Shown one piece after another: positions 1 through 9,540 of a DNA stretch of 14,675 nt. This stretch comes from Rhynchosporium graminicola. Its lineage: Eukaryota > Ascomycota > Leotiomycetes > Helotiales > Ploettnerulaceae. A program made the translations under genes and the position numbers. The notes under the pieces are model-generated. The model saw only the letters and a program-made list of their open reading frames with translations. It was not told the origin of the DNA and ran no database searches. The stretch is from NCBI GenBank assembly GCA_900074885.1, contig FJUW01000114.1, forward strand, positions 1 through 14,675. The letters are read 5' to 3'. Position 1 is the stretch's first letter. Every line of letters begins with the position of its first letter.

Positions 1-2
1 TC

Positions 3-2066
3 TATAAGAACTCCTATTATCTTTACCTATCTATTTTTTATAGCAAATACCCTTATACTATACTTATTATTACTACTTATCCCTATTTTTTATTCAATTA
101 TTATAACTCGACTCTTATCCTCGAAACCCTTCTCTCGCTAGTAACTACTCTACTACTATCCCTGCTATTATAACCCTTTCTCTATTAAGTAAATACTATA
201 CTAGTATATTAATTACTATATAAAGCCTTACCCTCTAATTATAATACCTATAGCTACTCTTCTATATTAATACCCTCTTTACTATAGAAATTCCTACCCT
301 ATAAGTCCTGCTAATATTAACTACTCTCTATTACCCGTAAGGTTAATTCTCAGCTATATACCCCTAAACCTCTTAATAATCTACTTTTAACTCTATATAA
401 TCAAAATCCTAATCTTTCTTTTATCTTAAAATATTCGAGTATTAAAAATCTCGAAAATTATCCCTACGACGCTTCTTTCTCGACCAACTTCCAAAGTTAA
501 GCTATTAATATTCCTCTATACTAAGAACCCTATCTACATTTATACTACCGATAGCTACTACTACTACTCTAATCTATAGATAACCTCTAATCACCTATAT
601 CCCTACATTAGCTTACTATAAGCTTCCCAAGTTATCTAAGGATACCTACCCTTAGCTTTAGGCCTATATCCCTTACCTATCTAAATAGGTCTATATTATC
701 TATTATCCTTATAAGATTAAAAACTATAGAAGAAGTCTTATCTCTATAAGTAAGATTCTTTATACGTGATAAAAATATACTTTATAATTCCTCTATAAGC
801 AACCTTTACTCTAGACCTATTATCTGAAATAAGGCAGCTAGCTATTACTTTACTTCATAAGCTAAGAATCGTATAAAGAGGATAGTGCAGACTCCCTACC
901 TCTATCGTAAGCTAAGCAGGATCATTTTCGCCTTAAGAACTATAGTAAACCTCTCCTTCGCTCTAATTATCTATCTACCTTTCGCTATAATACCCGCGCC
1001 CAGCAGGTTACTAGTCTAGAGATATACATATACTCCTCCGCTAAGCGAAGAGATATTAATATTCGAAATACCTTAGGAGGTTTCACTCTTCTCCTAAACT
1101 CCCCCTTCTACGCTTTCTCTACTACCTCCTTCGTACGTCTCTTACTTCGAGCCCAGACCGATCTCTCCTTATTAATTATAATAAAGTATAAAGCTACTAG
1201 GTTCCTAAATGCAGTTAAGGTCTTTAAAAATCCGCCCTTATCTAGTTCCTAGTTATATCCTTTACCTATCTTACTATCCTTATAAGTAAAGTAAATACGA
1301 AATAGGATCTCTAAGCGCCTAAGTCCTATAGCTAATCTAGTCTTTATTATTCGTAATATCTCTATATACTCCCTATAGGACCTTGAGATTAAGCCTAATA
1401 TATCTATATCCATCTGAAAATATATACTATACTATATCTCCTGGGTATACTTATATACCTCGAGGTATACTAATCGACTATCTATATAGAGCGTAAGGAG
1501 GATCGGCCTTTAAAGCACGATAAATCGTAGTAAGGAGGTATCGAGAGTAGAACTGATACCGGCGGAACGCACTCGGACTATATTAATCTAGAAAGCTATC
1601 GCGTACTTCTAGATCTTATAGCGGATCTCCGATAGCAGAAGCGGAAATAAGATAAATACCTTATCGAGGGCGTCGTCCGGATATATATATACGAGCTATA
1701 GGATTATTATAGATATCGAGCCCGGATTAGCGGGCAAGGTCGAATTAAAAGCCTCTATTATACGCGTGCTAAACTCCCTTGAAGCTATAGTACTATACGA
1801 ATAAGTATCAAATACTATTCTAAAGTGAAGTAACGTACCTCTTTCCCGCGACCTTATTCGCCTGGCCCTTTCCTCTTCTTACTATTATAGTACAAATTAT
1901 ATTAGAGGCAGGAATCTCCTGTACTAATTCGCTCTATAGTCCGACTAAGTAGAGTATAGTCTACGTAATCATATAACTCGTTATATTCTTATACCGGCGT
2001 TATATCAGTATCTTAGTTAATATTTACTATCTCCAGAAGATCTGCCGTCCGATATACGACTCAGGA
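3..2066 (+). pseudogene. Degenerate reading frame, Pro/Ser/Gln-like N-terminal half
   Basis: Frame 3 (codons at 3, 6, ...) can be followed from the window edge to about 1190 with few stops, almost all TAG or TAA plus one TGA at 824. It is then followed more weakly to 2066. Recognisable stretches include ITRKVNSQLYTPKPL near 330 and PISLTYLNRSILSI near 670. Leu codons are nearly all TTA or CTA, which RIP makes from TCA and CCA, so the ancestor was probably rich in Pro, Ser and Gln and largely disordered. The 5' end lies outside the window. The frame stops at the motif at 2067, so this may be the host sequence into which the outer element inserted. I do not recognise the product; a retroelement Gag-like or regulatory protein is possible. 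The part beyond about 1500 is weak. Confidence 0.5.
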
Positions 2067-2093
2067 TGTTTTAGTATATAGATATATTAAAAC
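2067..2093 (+). repeat. Palindromic terminal motif, copy 1 (outer left end)
   Basis: The sequence starts TGTTTTAGTATATAGATATA and ends TTAAAAC. Its two halves are nearly reverse complements, so it can fold as a hairpin. The same motif recurs at 3148, 9509 and 13960. Positions 22-23 of the motif read TA, as in the copy at 13960 and unlike the inner copies. A CG-rich run (CGCTAGCGCGCTATC) follows directly. Confidence 0.65.
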
Positions 2094-2175
2094 ACGCTAG
2101 CGCGCTATCACTATAGTAATATCACGCTATATTCTATATTACTACTAGGAATACTTAGCCCTCGACCGAATTCCT

Positions 2176-2850
2176 ATGATAAATACTCTTCCTTATCTAT
2201 CGTTTACGCTTCAGTACCTATTCTATCGCCTAAAAGCGCTACTTAAGATAGGTTTTAAGCTCTCTTTAGAAGAACTTTATCGTGAAATCAAGACCCTCTC
2301 TAGTCGTGATTTTCCAAGGCTAATTCGAACTAGTTCGCGGCTACTGCTATCTATCTCTACCTCTCTTCCGATACTCTTACGCTCTATTATATTACGTTTT
2401 TAGGTACGTAAAGTACCTCTATCTATATCTTATGAAATATCCTAACTAGTATAGTAACTAATCCGCTACTTATTTATAATACCTTCTAACCTACTCCCGC
2501 TCCTACTTATAAGTGATTAGTTTTTATTTCTCTACTTCCTCTAATCACTAGTAGTACCCTTTCCTCCTAGCAGTTCCGTACCGCCCCTCGTACCTCTAAT
2601 TACTATATCGCAGATAACGTTACTTCCGGCCCCTCTCTCCTAACTTTCGCTTATAACCTCTATACTCTTATCGAAGGAGCTATCCGCCCCCCTAGGAATA
2701 CTCTTACCGAAACCTAAGAGTTCTATTAAGAACTTATTACTATAGAGTATCTTATGAATAGGGTCTAATACTTACCTAGGGGAAGTTATCGAGAATATCG
2801 ATATAGGCGAACCTGCTTAGAATAGACCTCGTAGTAGACTAGCTAGTAAT
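2176..2850 (+). pseudogene. Degenerate + strand gene, unrecognised
   Basis: An ATG at 2176 opens 75 uninterrupted codons, the longest start-to-stop run on the + strand. The protein is basic and amphipathic at first (KLSLEELYREIKTLSSRD). The first stop, TAG at 2401, is a likely RIP product, because the same frame continues to about 2850 with a few TAG/TAA stops and one TGA. The later part is rich in Pro-, Ser- and Leu-type codons (for example PKPKSSIKN near 2720), then acidic (GEVIENIDIGEPA near 2780). The ATG lies about 80 bases inside the left terminal motif, the expected place for an element-borne gene. It converges on the - strand frame coming from 3147. The family is not recognised, and the 3' end is uncertain because the stop cannot be told from a RIP-made one. 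Confidence 0.5.
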
Positions 2851-3147
2851 TAAGTCTAGTGAGTACTTTCTCTTAACGTATTTATCTCCGTGCTACTATA
2901 ACGTCAATCTTTTATTATATCTAATATCCGTATTACTTTCGCTTATATAAAGCGCAAGTTTATATTTATCTCGACTATTCCTCTATCTACTATACTTACT
3001 ACTTCCTAGATCTTGCTTTAGTTATACTATTTTAGTTTTAGTAGCATATTATAATCCGTATACCTTATATCTCCTATAAGCGCGTTTTGCGGCTATATAT
3101 ACCTTATTCGCTGTCGTAGGATAGCTCGCGCGCGATAGGGCGCTTAT
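2640..3147 (-). pseudogene. Degenerate - strand frame, possible 3' part of the 11820-9541 relic
   Basis: Reading leftwards from 3147, one frame is open for its first 30 codons (ALSRASYPTTANKVYIAAKR near the start). It then continues to about 2830 with scattered TAG/TAA stops and basic composition (YVKRKYSLDLITS near 2870-2835), and becomes stop-rich by 2700. The frame begins exactly at the left end of the inner element. On the other side of that element, at 9541, a - strand relic stops. The simplest reading is one gene split by the inner insertion. The overlap with the + strand relic ending near 2850 means one of the two frames is a shadow in that zone. Confidence 0.35.
3120..3147. other. CG-rich segment abutting the inner element
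   Basis: A run of alternating C and G (CGCGCGCGATAGGGCG) sits directly left of the terminal motif at 3148. Similar short CG-rich modules with a GATAG/CTATC core lie next to the copies at 2067 (GCGCGCTATC) and 13960 (GCGCGATAG). In this AT-rich window that association is unusual. It may be a shared subterminal module of the element family or a preferred insertion context. Confidence 0.35.
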
Positions 3148-3174
3148 TATTTTAGTATACTGATATACCTAAAC
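3148..3174 (+). repeat. Palindromic terminal motif, copy 2 (inner left end)
   Basis: The motif starts TATTTTAGTATACTGATATA and ends CCTAAAC. It pairs with 9509-9535 on the opposite strand, with only transition differences. Confidence 0.65.
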
Positions 3175-3197
3175 CTTCTATCTAATATTCCTTTCGT

Positions 3198-3332
3198 AAA
3201 TCCTATTTCGAAATACAAAATAACTACTATAGTCGACCTCCTATTATATTACGCCCGGGTAGCGAAAGGCTATTAATATCTTACTATATATCTAAATCTA
3301 ATTTCAAAATATAAATAACCTTCTATAGCGTC
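3198..3332 (+). repeat. Subterminal direct repeat, about 38 bases, two copies
   Basis: A segment beginning AAATCCTATTTCGAAATA at 3198-3235 recurs as AAATCTAATTTCAAAATATA at 3294-3332, a spacing of 96 bases. Several of the differences are transitions. The pair sits between the left terminus and the first + strand frame, a position where transposases of many DNA elements bind repeated subterminal sites. A binding role is inference only. Confidence 0.45.
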
Positions 3333-3360
3333 GCGCGGGGCCTCTATATATAAGAGACTA

Positions 3361-4869
3361 ATAGCTTCAGACGAAGAATCGAAGCGCCGTAACCGCGAGG
3401 CTCAGTAGAAATCCCGAGCTCTTAAGTAATAATAGTAAGCTTTCCCACGACTCTTGCGATATTACTAACCTTACTAGGGAACTCCTCTCGTCCGCTTTTA
3501 CTATCTTATTTAATTTATATCTATCTGCGCGAAAGAATATCTATAACGCTACTTTTATAAACGCTAGAATTATATTTAACGGAATCCTATATACTAAAAT
3601 ATCTTGGAATATAGGCACCCCGAAGATATTCACTAAGGCCTTATGCCTTAAGGGCTAGGAACTTATATATAGTATACTCTAGGACTAGATTATAGATTTA
3701 ATAGAGAGTAAGGAGGATATTACTATGCTCTTCGAAAATGAGGATAGAAGCTAGAGTAAGGACCTCCGGCTATTCCGCGATATCAACTGCTATATACTGA
3801 AGCTTATATCCTAACTAGTCGAGACTAGCGCTCCTATATCTGCCCTTATCGATATACTGTTATAGAACGCTAAGTTTAGCCTTACCCTTCCCTCTTGCCT
3901 CGGACGCTATATCACTAGCTAGGATATAATCTCCTATACCGCTTATATTAGATTTACTAACTAGATCGTAGCTTTCTATATCGATACTATATTTACTAAG
4001 CTTATCGCACTTTCTAGTAAGTATAAGAAGCTATAGCTCCTTACGCCCCCTACTGAAATAAATATCGCTACTTTACTCCGCTATCTATCCGCTCCTCTCG
4101 CCCTTATCGCCGCCGAATTAGAAAACCTGGTTATTCTTCGCTAAACTTCGGAATATATCTTATTCCTCCCCCCCGGTATTATTTATACTATATTTACTAT
4201 TTATACCGGCCTCCTCTTCGGCAGGGCGTTTACTACCCGGGAAGGTATCTAGGGCGCTACTATAGGTCTTATAACTATATATATAAGTTATTTAGATAGC
4301 GATATAGACGAAGAGGCTTAGCGCGAACTCGACGGCGTCTTAAAGCGTTAATACTTTAACCTTAAGGCGCTTTATAAGCATAGAGATTCTCGTCTGCGTA
4401 GTAAAGCCTACTAGATCTTACATACTACTAAGTTACATAAGCTTCGTCTCGATCTCCTAAGCTTAGGGCTTTAGGGGAGAAGTTAGAGAAGTTAATTAAT
4501 AGATACTTTCCTATAGCTACTCTTAACGCTCTATAGCTTAGCGATAGTAATATACCTAGAGAAGAGGCTAGTAGGGATCTAGATAGAGCGTTAGAAGAAG
4601 TACCGGATAAGGAGATAGTAAAGGAGCTAGAAGCTGCAGTATCCTTATAGGAGTACGAGTTAGCTAACGAGGAGATTATAAGGTTAGTTTTAGAACCTGC
4701 AGGGGACGCCTCGGATATAGAGATAGCGGATAGCGGCATAGAGAACGAAATATATATACTTACCCGGATAATAAATAATAGGAAGTACCGGGAAAACGCT
4801 ATAATAGATAAGGAAAGGAAGGAAGGATTTCTAGAAGACGCGGTATTCGCTAAGGTAGTAGAAGTCTAA
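3361..4869 (+). pseudogene. Degenerate + strand gene of the inner element, acidic C-terminus
   Basis: An ATA at 3361, possibly a RIP-mutated ATG, opens SDEESKRRNREAQ in frame 1. From 3422 a long frame 2 relic runs to about 4470 with roughly one stop per 20-25 codons, nearly all TAG or TAA. Examples are YNATFINARIIFNGILYTKI (3542-3601) and AALIAAELENLV-type text near 4105. From 4474 frame 1 takes over to TAA at 4867 with only two TAG stops. It is strongly charged: LDRALEEVPDKEIVKELEAA near 4575-4635 and DASDIEIADSGIENEIY near 4705. The two frame changes could be indels or lost introns. A further open stretch to about 4990 means the TAA may not be the true end. About 500 codons in all. The function is not recognised. 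A 103-codon open frame on the opposite strand (4428-4739) is a shadow of the acidic part. Confidence 0.55.
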
Positions 4870-5090
4870 CTTATTATCCTATAGTCTCGTATACCTCTAG
4901 AAGTATAGCCTACTAGAGCTAATAATTTCATATATTATATTATACTTACTTATCGCCTAACGTACCCTACGTCTTTACTTTATATATAGCCGAGATAAGA
5001 GAGATCGTTACTTAGGCTATAGACTAGACTAGGCAGTATAGATTCATATATATCCATTCGACGACAAGATACCTATTATAATTATATATT
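4870..5090. other. Intergenic or 3' region, no gene assigned
   Basis: This is AT-rich sequence between the last clear + strand codons and the minisatellite. The + frame stays open to about 4990 and could be a C-terminal extension. I see no RNA gene, terminator or other feature. Confidence 0.4.
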
Positions 5091-5375
5091 CTACTAATAT
5101 TTTCAACGAGCCTTATAGTAGTACTATTATCACGAGGAAAATCCACCTTCTACTAATATATTAATAAGTCCTATAATAGCACTCTCGTTATAAAGAGAAT
5201 CCACCTTCTACTTATATATTAACGATTCCTAAGATAGTACTCTTATTATAAGGAAAATCCACCTCCTACTAATATTATAATAAGCCCCACGATAGTACTA
5301 TCGCTAGAGGAAATCTATTCCCCCCTAATATATCTATAAGCCTTATAATAGCTCTATCGTAAGAGGAAAATCCAG
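5091..5375 (+). repeat. Degenerate minisatellite, about five copies of a 58-bp unit
   Basis: Units start near 5091, 5150, 5208, 5266 and 5322, each reading roughly CTACTAATAT...GAGGAAAATCCACCTT. Spacing is 59, 58, 58 and about 57 bases. The copies have diverged by many transitions plus small indels. Because 58 is not a multiple of 3, the array is not expected to have been coding, and the - strand frame entering it becomes stop-rich. It lies exactly between two converging gene relics. A CRISPR is excluded: there are no conserved repeats alternating with unique spacers. Confidence 0.75.
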
Positions 5376-5379
5376 TATA

Positions 5380-8300
5380 ACTTATCTGATATTAGAACTA
5401 TATTTCCCCTCTAACTTCCTTAGCGCTTAACTCCTAGTGCACGCCTCGCTGCCCTCTTTTAGTATCCTAATATACCGAAACCCTCTTCAAGGCCTTAAAA
5501 ACCTTAGTATTTACTCCTTTATCATCGAGAGCGATTCAGGGTATAGTAGAGGCGCTATCTTATTATATTCTAGCCGCCCCTACCCGAAAACCCCTCTCCT
5601 CTCTACTACCGACTACTAAATACGCTACCCTATATACTTTACTATCGATAGTAGCGTTCTATTCCCGTCTGGAAGAGGTATCACTAAATAGAACCGAAAG
5701 AAATCTATAAAGAACGCTTACCTCTATTAGTCTTAGATCATTAGATATACGCGAAGCGCCTTATCTACCTTACTATATATTATCTAGTACTGTTTCGCTT
5801 CGAAATGCATACGATTCCACGACCTATTAGCTAACTATAACTAGTCGAAGATAACTCTTAGGTTTTTCACCCTTATCTTATTCCCTGACGTAAAATATAG
5901 CCTCCCGAAGTAACTAGCTAAGTCGGACTTATAAAAGCGAATCTTATCCTCCTTAATCTTACTCCTAATATTAGACTTTCCTAGATATACCTCCTTAAGT
6001 AGACCTTATAGGACCTCTTAGCGATACCTTCTGAAATATAGGTAGCTAAGTAGCTATAAGACGTCGTTAAGCTTTAGCTCTTCTATTACCTTAGGGAGAA
6101 CCTTAAGAATATTATCTAGCTCCTAAGCTACTTATCGGACTCAAGATATCCGAAGACTTTATCGTAAAGTAAGGTTTCACTTCCTCTATAACCTGGAGGC
6201 GCCTCCAGTCTACTACCGAACCCTACTAGCTATAGCCTGTTTATAATAAGGTCCTCTCGAACGCTAGACTATAACGCTACCTCTCGGTCCTCTGCGACGT
6301 ATACTTTTAGTACTAGAGGCTTAGTACTATCTCTAACGTACTACAGGAGAAGAAGTGGCGAAAGCACTAAAGTAAGGTATATAGCAGATAACTCCGGCTT
6401 TTAACGATCCTATTACTAGATACTATTATTACTACCGCCTCGAATAGCATATATAGCTTTTAAACATTACTTAGTATATAATCGCAGAACCTAGGGGTTT
6501 CTATCGCTTATATAAATAAGAGTATCTTCGACTACTATAGTAGCCGCAACTTGCGCCCTCGATCTATCTCTTATCTCTGATACTTATCTATATAGACTAA
6601 GAGGACTATACTCTTAACGCGATACTCTAAGCGTAAGGCTAACGCCCGATTACGAGTATCATAATACGTAATATATACTCGCTTCTTCGAGTTCCGATAT
6701 ACTCCCTTAATAGTCTCTTATTTCTTCCCTACCTATTTCCTATCTAATACTACCGAGTACTAGGTCATCTGGTCGAGGCAGAGCTCTAATATACTCTCGT
6801 TCTAAAAGGGATAGATTATGCCAGTATCCGTAATCTCTTTCTCTATTATATAGTATTATAAGTACTATAAGCCTGCGGTATAGATCTACGACTTCTTTAC
6901 GAGAATATATATTATATTTACCGCCTCGTATAGGAACTTAATATTATAGTACTATATTACCCCCTCGACCGGCTCGACGTATATATTCTCGAGAAACCTC
7001 TCTAAATAATATTATTTCTATAAGTATACTTAAGCTTCTCCTTAATTAGATATCCCTTCTATAGGTGCGCTTAGGCAGATCTCTATTACTATATCTATAT
7101 ATAGCTCTTTATACTATAGGAACCTCTAATCGAAGATAGTATCGAGCTTATCGTAGAACTTAGCTATAACTATAGGGAACGAATCCTAGCTTTAGAATTA
7201 TAACTTATAACCCTTACTTATTATATAAAGAAAGGAATCAGAGAAATCCTATAGATCAGCTTCCTGCGTATAGCTTTATATTATTATCTAGATCGCCTCG
7301 AGGTATTAGGACTAGATAGCGTAAGTCTAGTATTATCTTACTATCGAATCCTGCGCTCCTGTTCGGGTTTCGTTTACTTTCGCTGCGGTATTTAACTAAC
7401 TCGTTAGCTAAATTAGTAGGATATACTAAGTAGCTATATTTAAGATATAGTCGAAGATACTCTTAAGTATAACGCTATCCGTGAAGGCTCGTATCTAGAC
7501 CTCTATTAAGCCCTTAAAAGGAATATCCGACTTATAAAAATAAAGCAGGAATACGTAGACTATATAATTATAAATCCCTTAGATCCCGCTGATATATACG
7601 TATAGGATTTATTATAGCTAAAGAGTCGCTACTCTTAAAGTTCTCTTATTATCCTTATAATGAATTCTTCGTTCGATCTTTATATCGCTTATAATCCTAT
7701 ATATAAACTAGAAAGTCGGGTAATAGTAAAGCTCTCCCCGAAACGCTCCTACTGAAACCGGAAACATAATTATGCTATCGATATCTATACTTATCCTAGG
7801 AAACGTTTACGCTAGCTCCTCTAAGTATAAGTATATATTCTTTACCCCGGAGCTCTTATCTTAAATACTAGTGAAAAGCTCCTTAATTACTTCCGCTGAG
7901 AGTAGGACTTACCTCGCTACTACCCTTTAGTTCCCCCGAAGACTATTAAATCCGAGTCTAATTATATTACTCGGAAACCCCTTGATATTCTCGTATATAG
8001 TGTCTAGCGGGTAATAATTATCTCCCGTAGCGGTATTATAGCTGATCTTCTCCCGGCTATATTATTAGTCTATATAGCCTAAGATCCCTGCCTAGGTTTA
8101 GCGTTAGATAATATTCGCTAGTCAGTAGTACTCCTCGGACTATTCTTATATATCATATTATCGAAGGAGGTTTAGTATATTCCGGTTATACTTATCTTAC
8201 GAGGAGTCTATCCTAGGTCTATCGAATATATCTATTAGTTCGCCTAGAGAGTCTACTATCTCACGGTCACTCTTATAATCTATAGAAGCTTCCCCTATAT

Positions 8301-9443
8301 TTATAATTCTATTAGCTCGCCCCGAGAGATATCTCTGATTAATATGCCCTTACTTATTTATTCCTAGGAACTCCCTCCCTTTACCTTCTTATTATCCTAA
8401 TAGAATATACGCTGATCTCGGTAGCCCCTTCTATCTAAGGGACTCTCTAACTTATCTCTCCTTAATTACTACTACTTTACCTGCTCGTAGCCTGAAGAAT
8501 CGAAACATGACGTTTATTAGGTAGTAAAGTATTCCGAGTTTAAGGATAGTAATAGTAAGGCGATCGTAAGGTTATAGTCTACCGGTTATTCTAATCGTCT
8601 AAGAGTCGAGATATAATCCGCGAATAATACTGCCTTACTATTACTTCTCGCTACTAGTAGTAGAGTATCGATTATCGCGAAACCCGAGTCTCTAGCTAAT
8701 CCTGCGTTAATATTACTTCTTGCTCTTAGTAGGAGAGACCTGATTATAGCGAAACCTGAGTCCTCGATTAAGGATACCTTAATATTATTCCTAGCGTCCG
8801 GTAGTAAGGAATTAATAATAGTAAGACCGGAGCCTGCGATTGAAGCTGCCTCGATACTACTCTTAGTATCCGGTAATAAGGAATTAATCGTAGCTAAACC
8901 CGAGTCTCCGCTTATAGACGCCTTAATACTACTCCTAGCCTCCGGTAGTAGGGAATTAATCGTAGCTAAACCCGAGTCTCTGATTAAAGATACCTCTCTA
9001 CTTCTCCTAGCGCTTAATAATAGCGAGTTAATTATAGTAAGCCTATCACTCGACCGACTCCGATAGCTAGAGTATCCTGTATACCTTTCTCCGTCTTCTG
9101 TCGGAGTCGCTATAGAAAGTAAGATAAGGGCCGCCTGACGAGTCCTTATTATATTATAAGTATACTCGTTCGAGGTCGTGTAAGAAGCAGACGACAGAGC
9201 TATTAATAAGCTACTTAAGGAGTTCTATTCTAAATTAGCACGCGACTTTCGATTAGATAATCGCGTAATACTATAATAAAGCGATCTATCGGCCTTATTA
9301 GGATCTTTCCCGATTAACTACGCGATATAGACTTACTCGATAAGGTCCGCACCCTATCTTTCCTCGACTGACTACTCGAAGCTGACTTTCTTCTTACTTT
9401 TATAGCTTTTAGTATTATAAAGTAGATAATAGGAACGTGATAT
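5380..9443 (-). pseudogene. Giant degenerate - strand gene (about 1,350 codons) with 24-residue repeats
   Basis: The relic can be read almost continuously in three blocks. Block 1 (9443 to about 8310) starts at ATA, a plausible former ATG. It has a Ser/Arg-rich N-terminus (TPTEDGERYTGYSS near 9110), six 24-residue repeats (8617-9048) and a Gln/Lys-rich linker. Block 2 (about 8310-6100) is one uninterrupted frame over 2.2 kb with scattered TAG/TAA: IDIDSIIMFPVSVG near 7780, FPIVIAKFYDKLD near 7180, NSKKRVYITYYDTRNRALAL near 6690. Block 3 (about 6116-5380) includes DKIRFYKSDLASYFGRLYF near 5930 and ILKEGSEACTRS near 5460. The two frame changes may be indels or introns with ruined splice sites. 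It begins about 90 bases inside the right terminus, so it is probably the element's main protein, perhaps its transposase. I recognise no family. Confidence 0.6.
8617..9048 (-). repeat. Six tandem 72-bp repeats encoding a 24-residue unit
   Basis: The anchor AACCCGAG (or a close variant) recurs at 8681, 8753, 8825, 8897 and 8969, exactly 72 bases apart, with a sixth diverged copy to the right. On the - strand each unit reads close to DSGLATINSLLPEARSSIKA plus four residues, and all six are open, in frame with coding-like sequence up to 9443. The exact multiple of three and the absence of any indel imply expansion and selection while the gene was still translated. The complementary + strand frame is also open here, but it is closed by stops at 8614 and after 9060 and has no coding context, so I treat it as the shadow. 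Confidence 0.8.
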
Positions 9444-9508
9444 ATAGTATAGGACAAGGAATTTTTAAACTAGTAAGATACCGAGTAGAGATAATATAGT
9501 AGTTTAAT

Positions 9509-9535
9509 ATTTAGATATATTAATATACTAAAACA
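9509..9535 (-). repeat. Palindromic terminal motif, copy 3 (inner right end)
   Basis: Read on the - strand the motif starts TGTTTTAGTATATTAATATA and ends TCTAAAT. It is the inverse partner of 3148-3174. Confidence 0.65.
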
Positions 9536-9540
9536 CTAGG

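Larger units (their letters stand above)
3148..9535. mobile_element. Putative inner TIR-bounded element (6.4 kb, two convergent genes)
   Basis: The left terminus (3148-3174) and the inverse of the right terminus (9509-9535) match at 22 of 27 positions. All five differences are C/T or G/A transitions, as RIP would produce. Both have CT at motif positions 22-23, where the outer pair has TA; one of those differences is a transversion that RIP cannot make, so the pairing is specific. A + strand relic begins about 215 bases inside the left end and a - strand relic about 90 bases inside the right end; they converge on a minisatellite. Length and layout resemble a large DNA transposon. I find no DDE catalytic motif I would defend, and the flanks (CGCTTA | CTAGGG) show no clear target duplication. 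Confidence 0.5.

Noticed and set aside
2067..3174. Separate 1.1 kb MITE bounded by copies 1 and 2 of the motif
   Set aside because: Motif positions 22-23 pair copy 1 with copy 4 and copy 2 with copy 3, and a frame appears to cross the proposed boundary; it remains a weaker alternative.
3120..3180. Helitron 3' end (CG-rich hairpin near a terminus)
   Set aside because: No CTRR end follows the CG-rich run, and the adjacent motif is part of an inverted pair, unlike Helitron ends.
4428..4739. 103-codon stop-free frame on the - strand, Ser-rich
   Set aside because: It is antisense to an acidic, coding-like + strand frame that extends well beyond it on both sides; Ser-rich shadows opposite Glu/Asp-rich coding are expected.
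5091..5375. CRISPR array
   Set aside because: The whole 58-base unit is repeated with divergence throughout; there are no unique spacers, and the context is fungal.
5437..5619. 60-codon frame on the + strand
   Set aside because: It starts at GTG and lies opposite block 3 of the long - strand relic, which reads coding-like across the same bases.
8617..9063. + strand open frame across the 72-bp repeats
   Set aside because: It has no start, is closed by stops just outside the repeats, and the - strand frame is continuous with coding-like sequence up to 9443.
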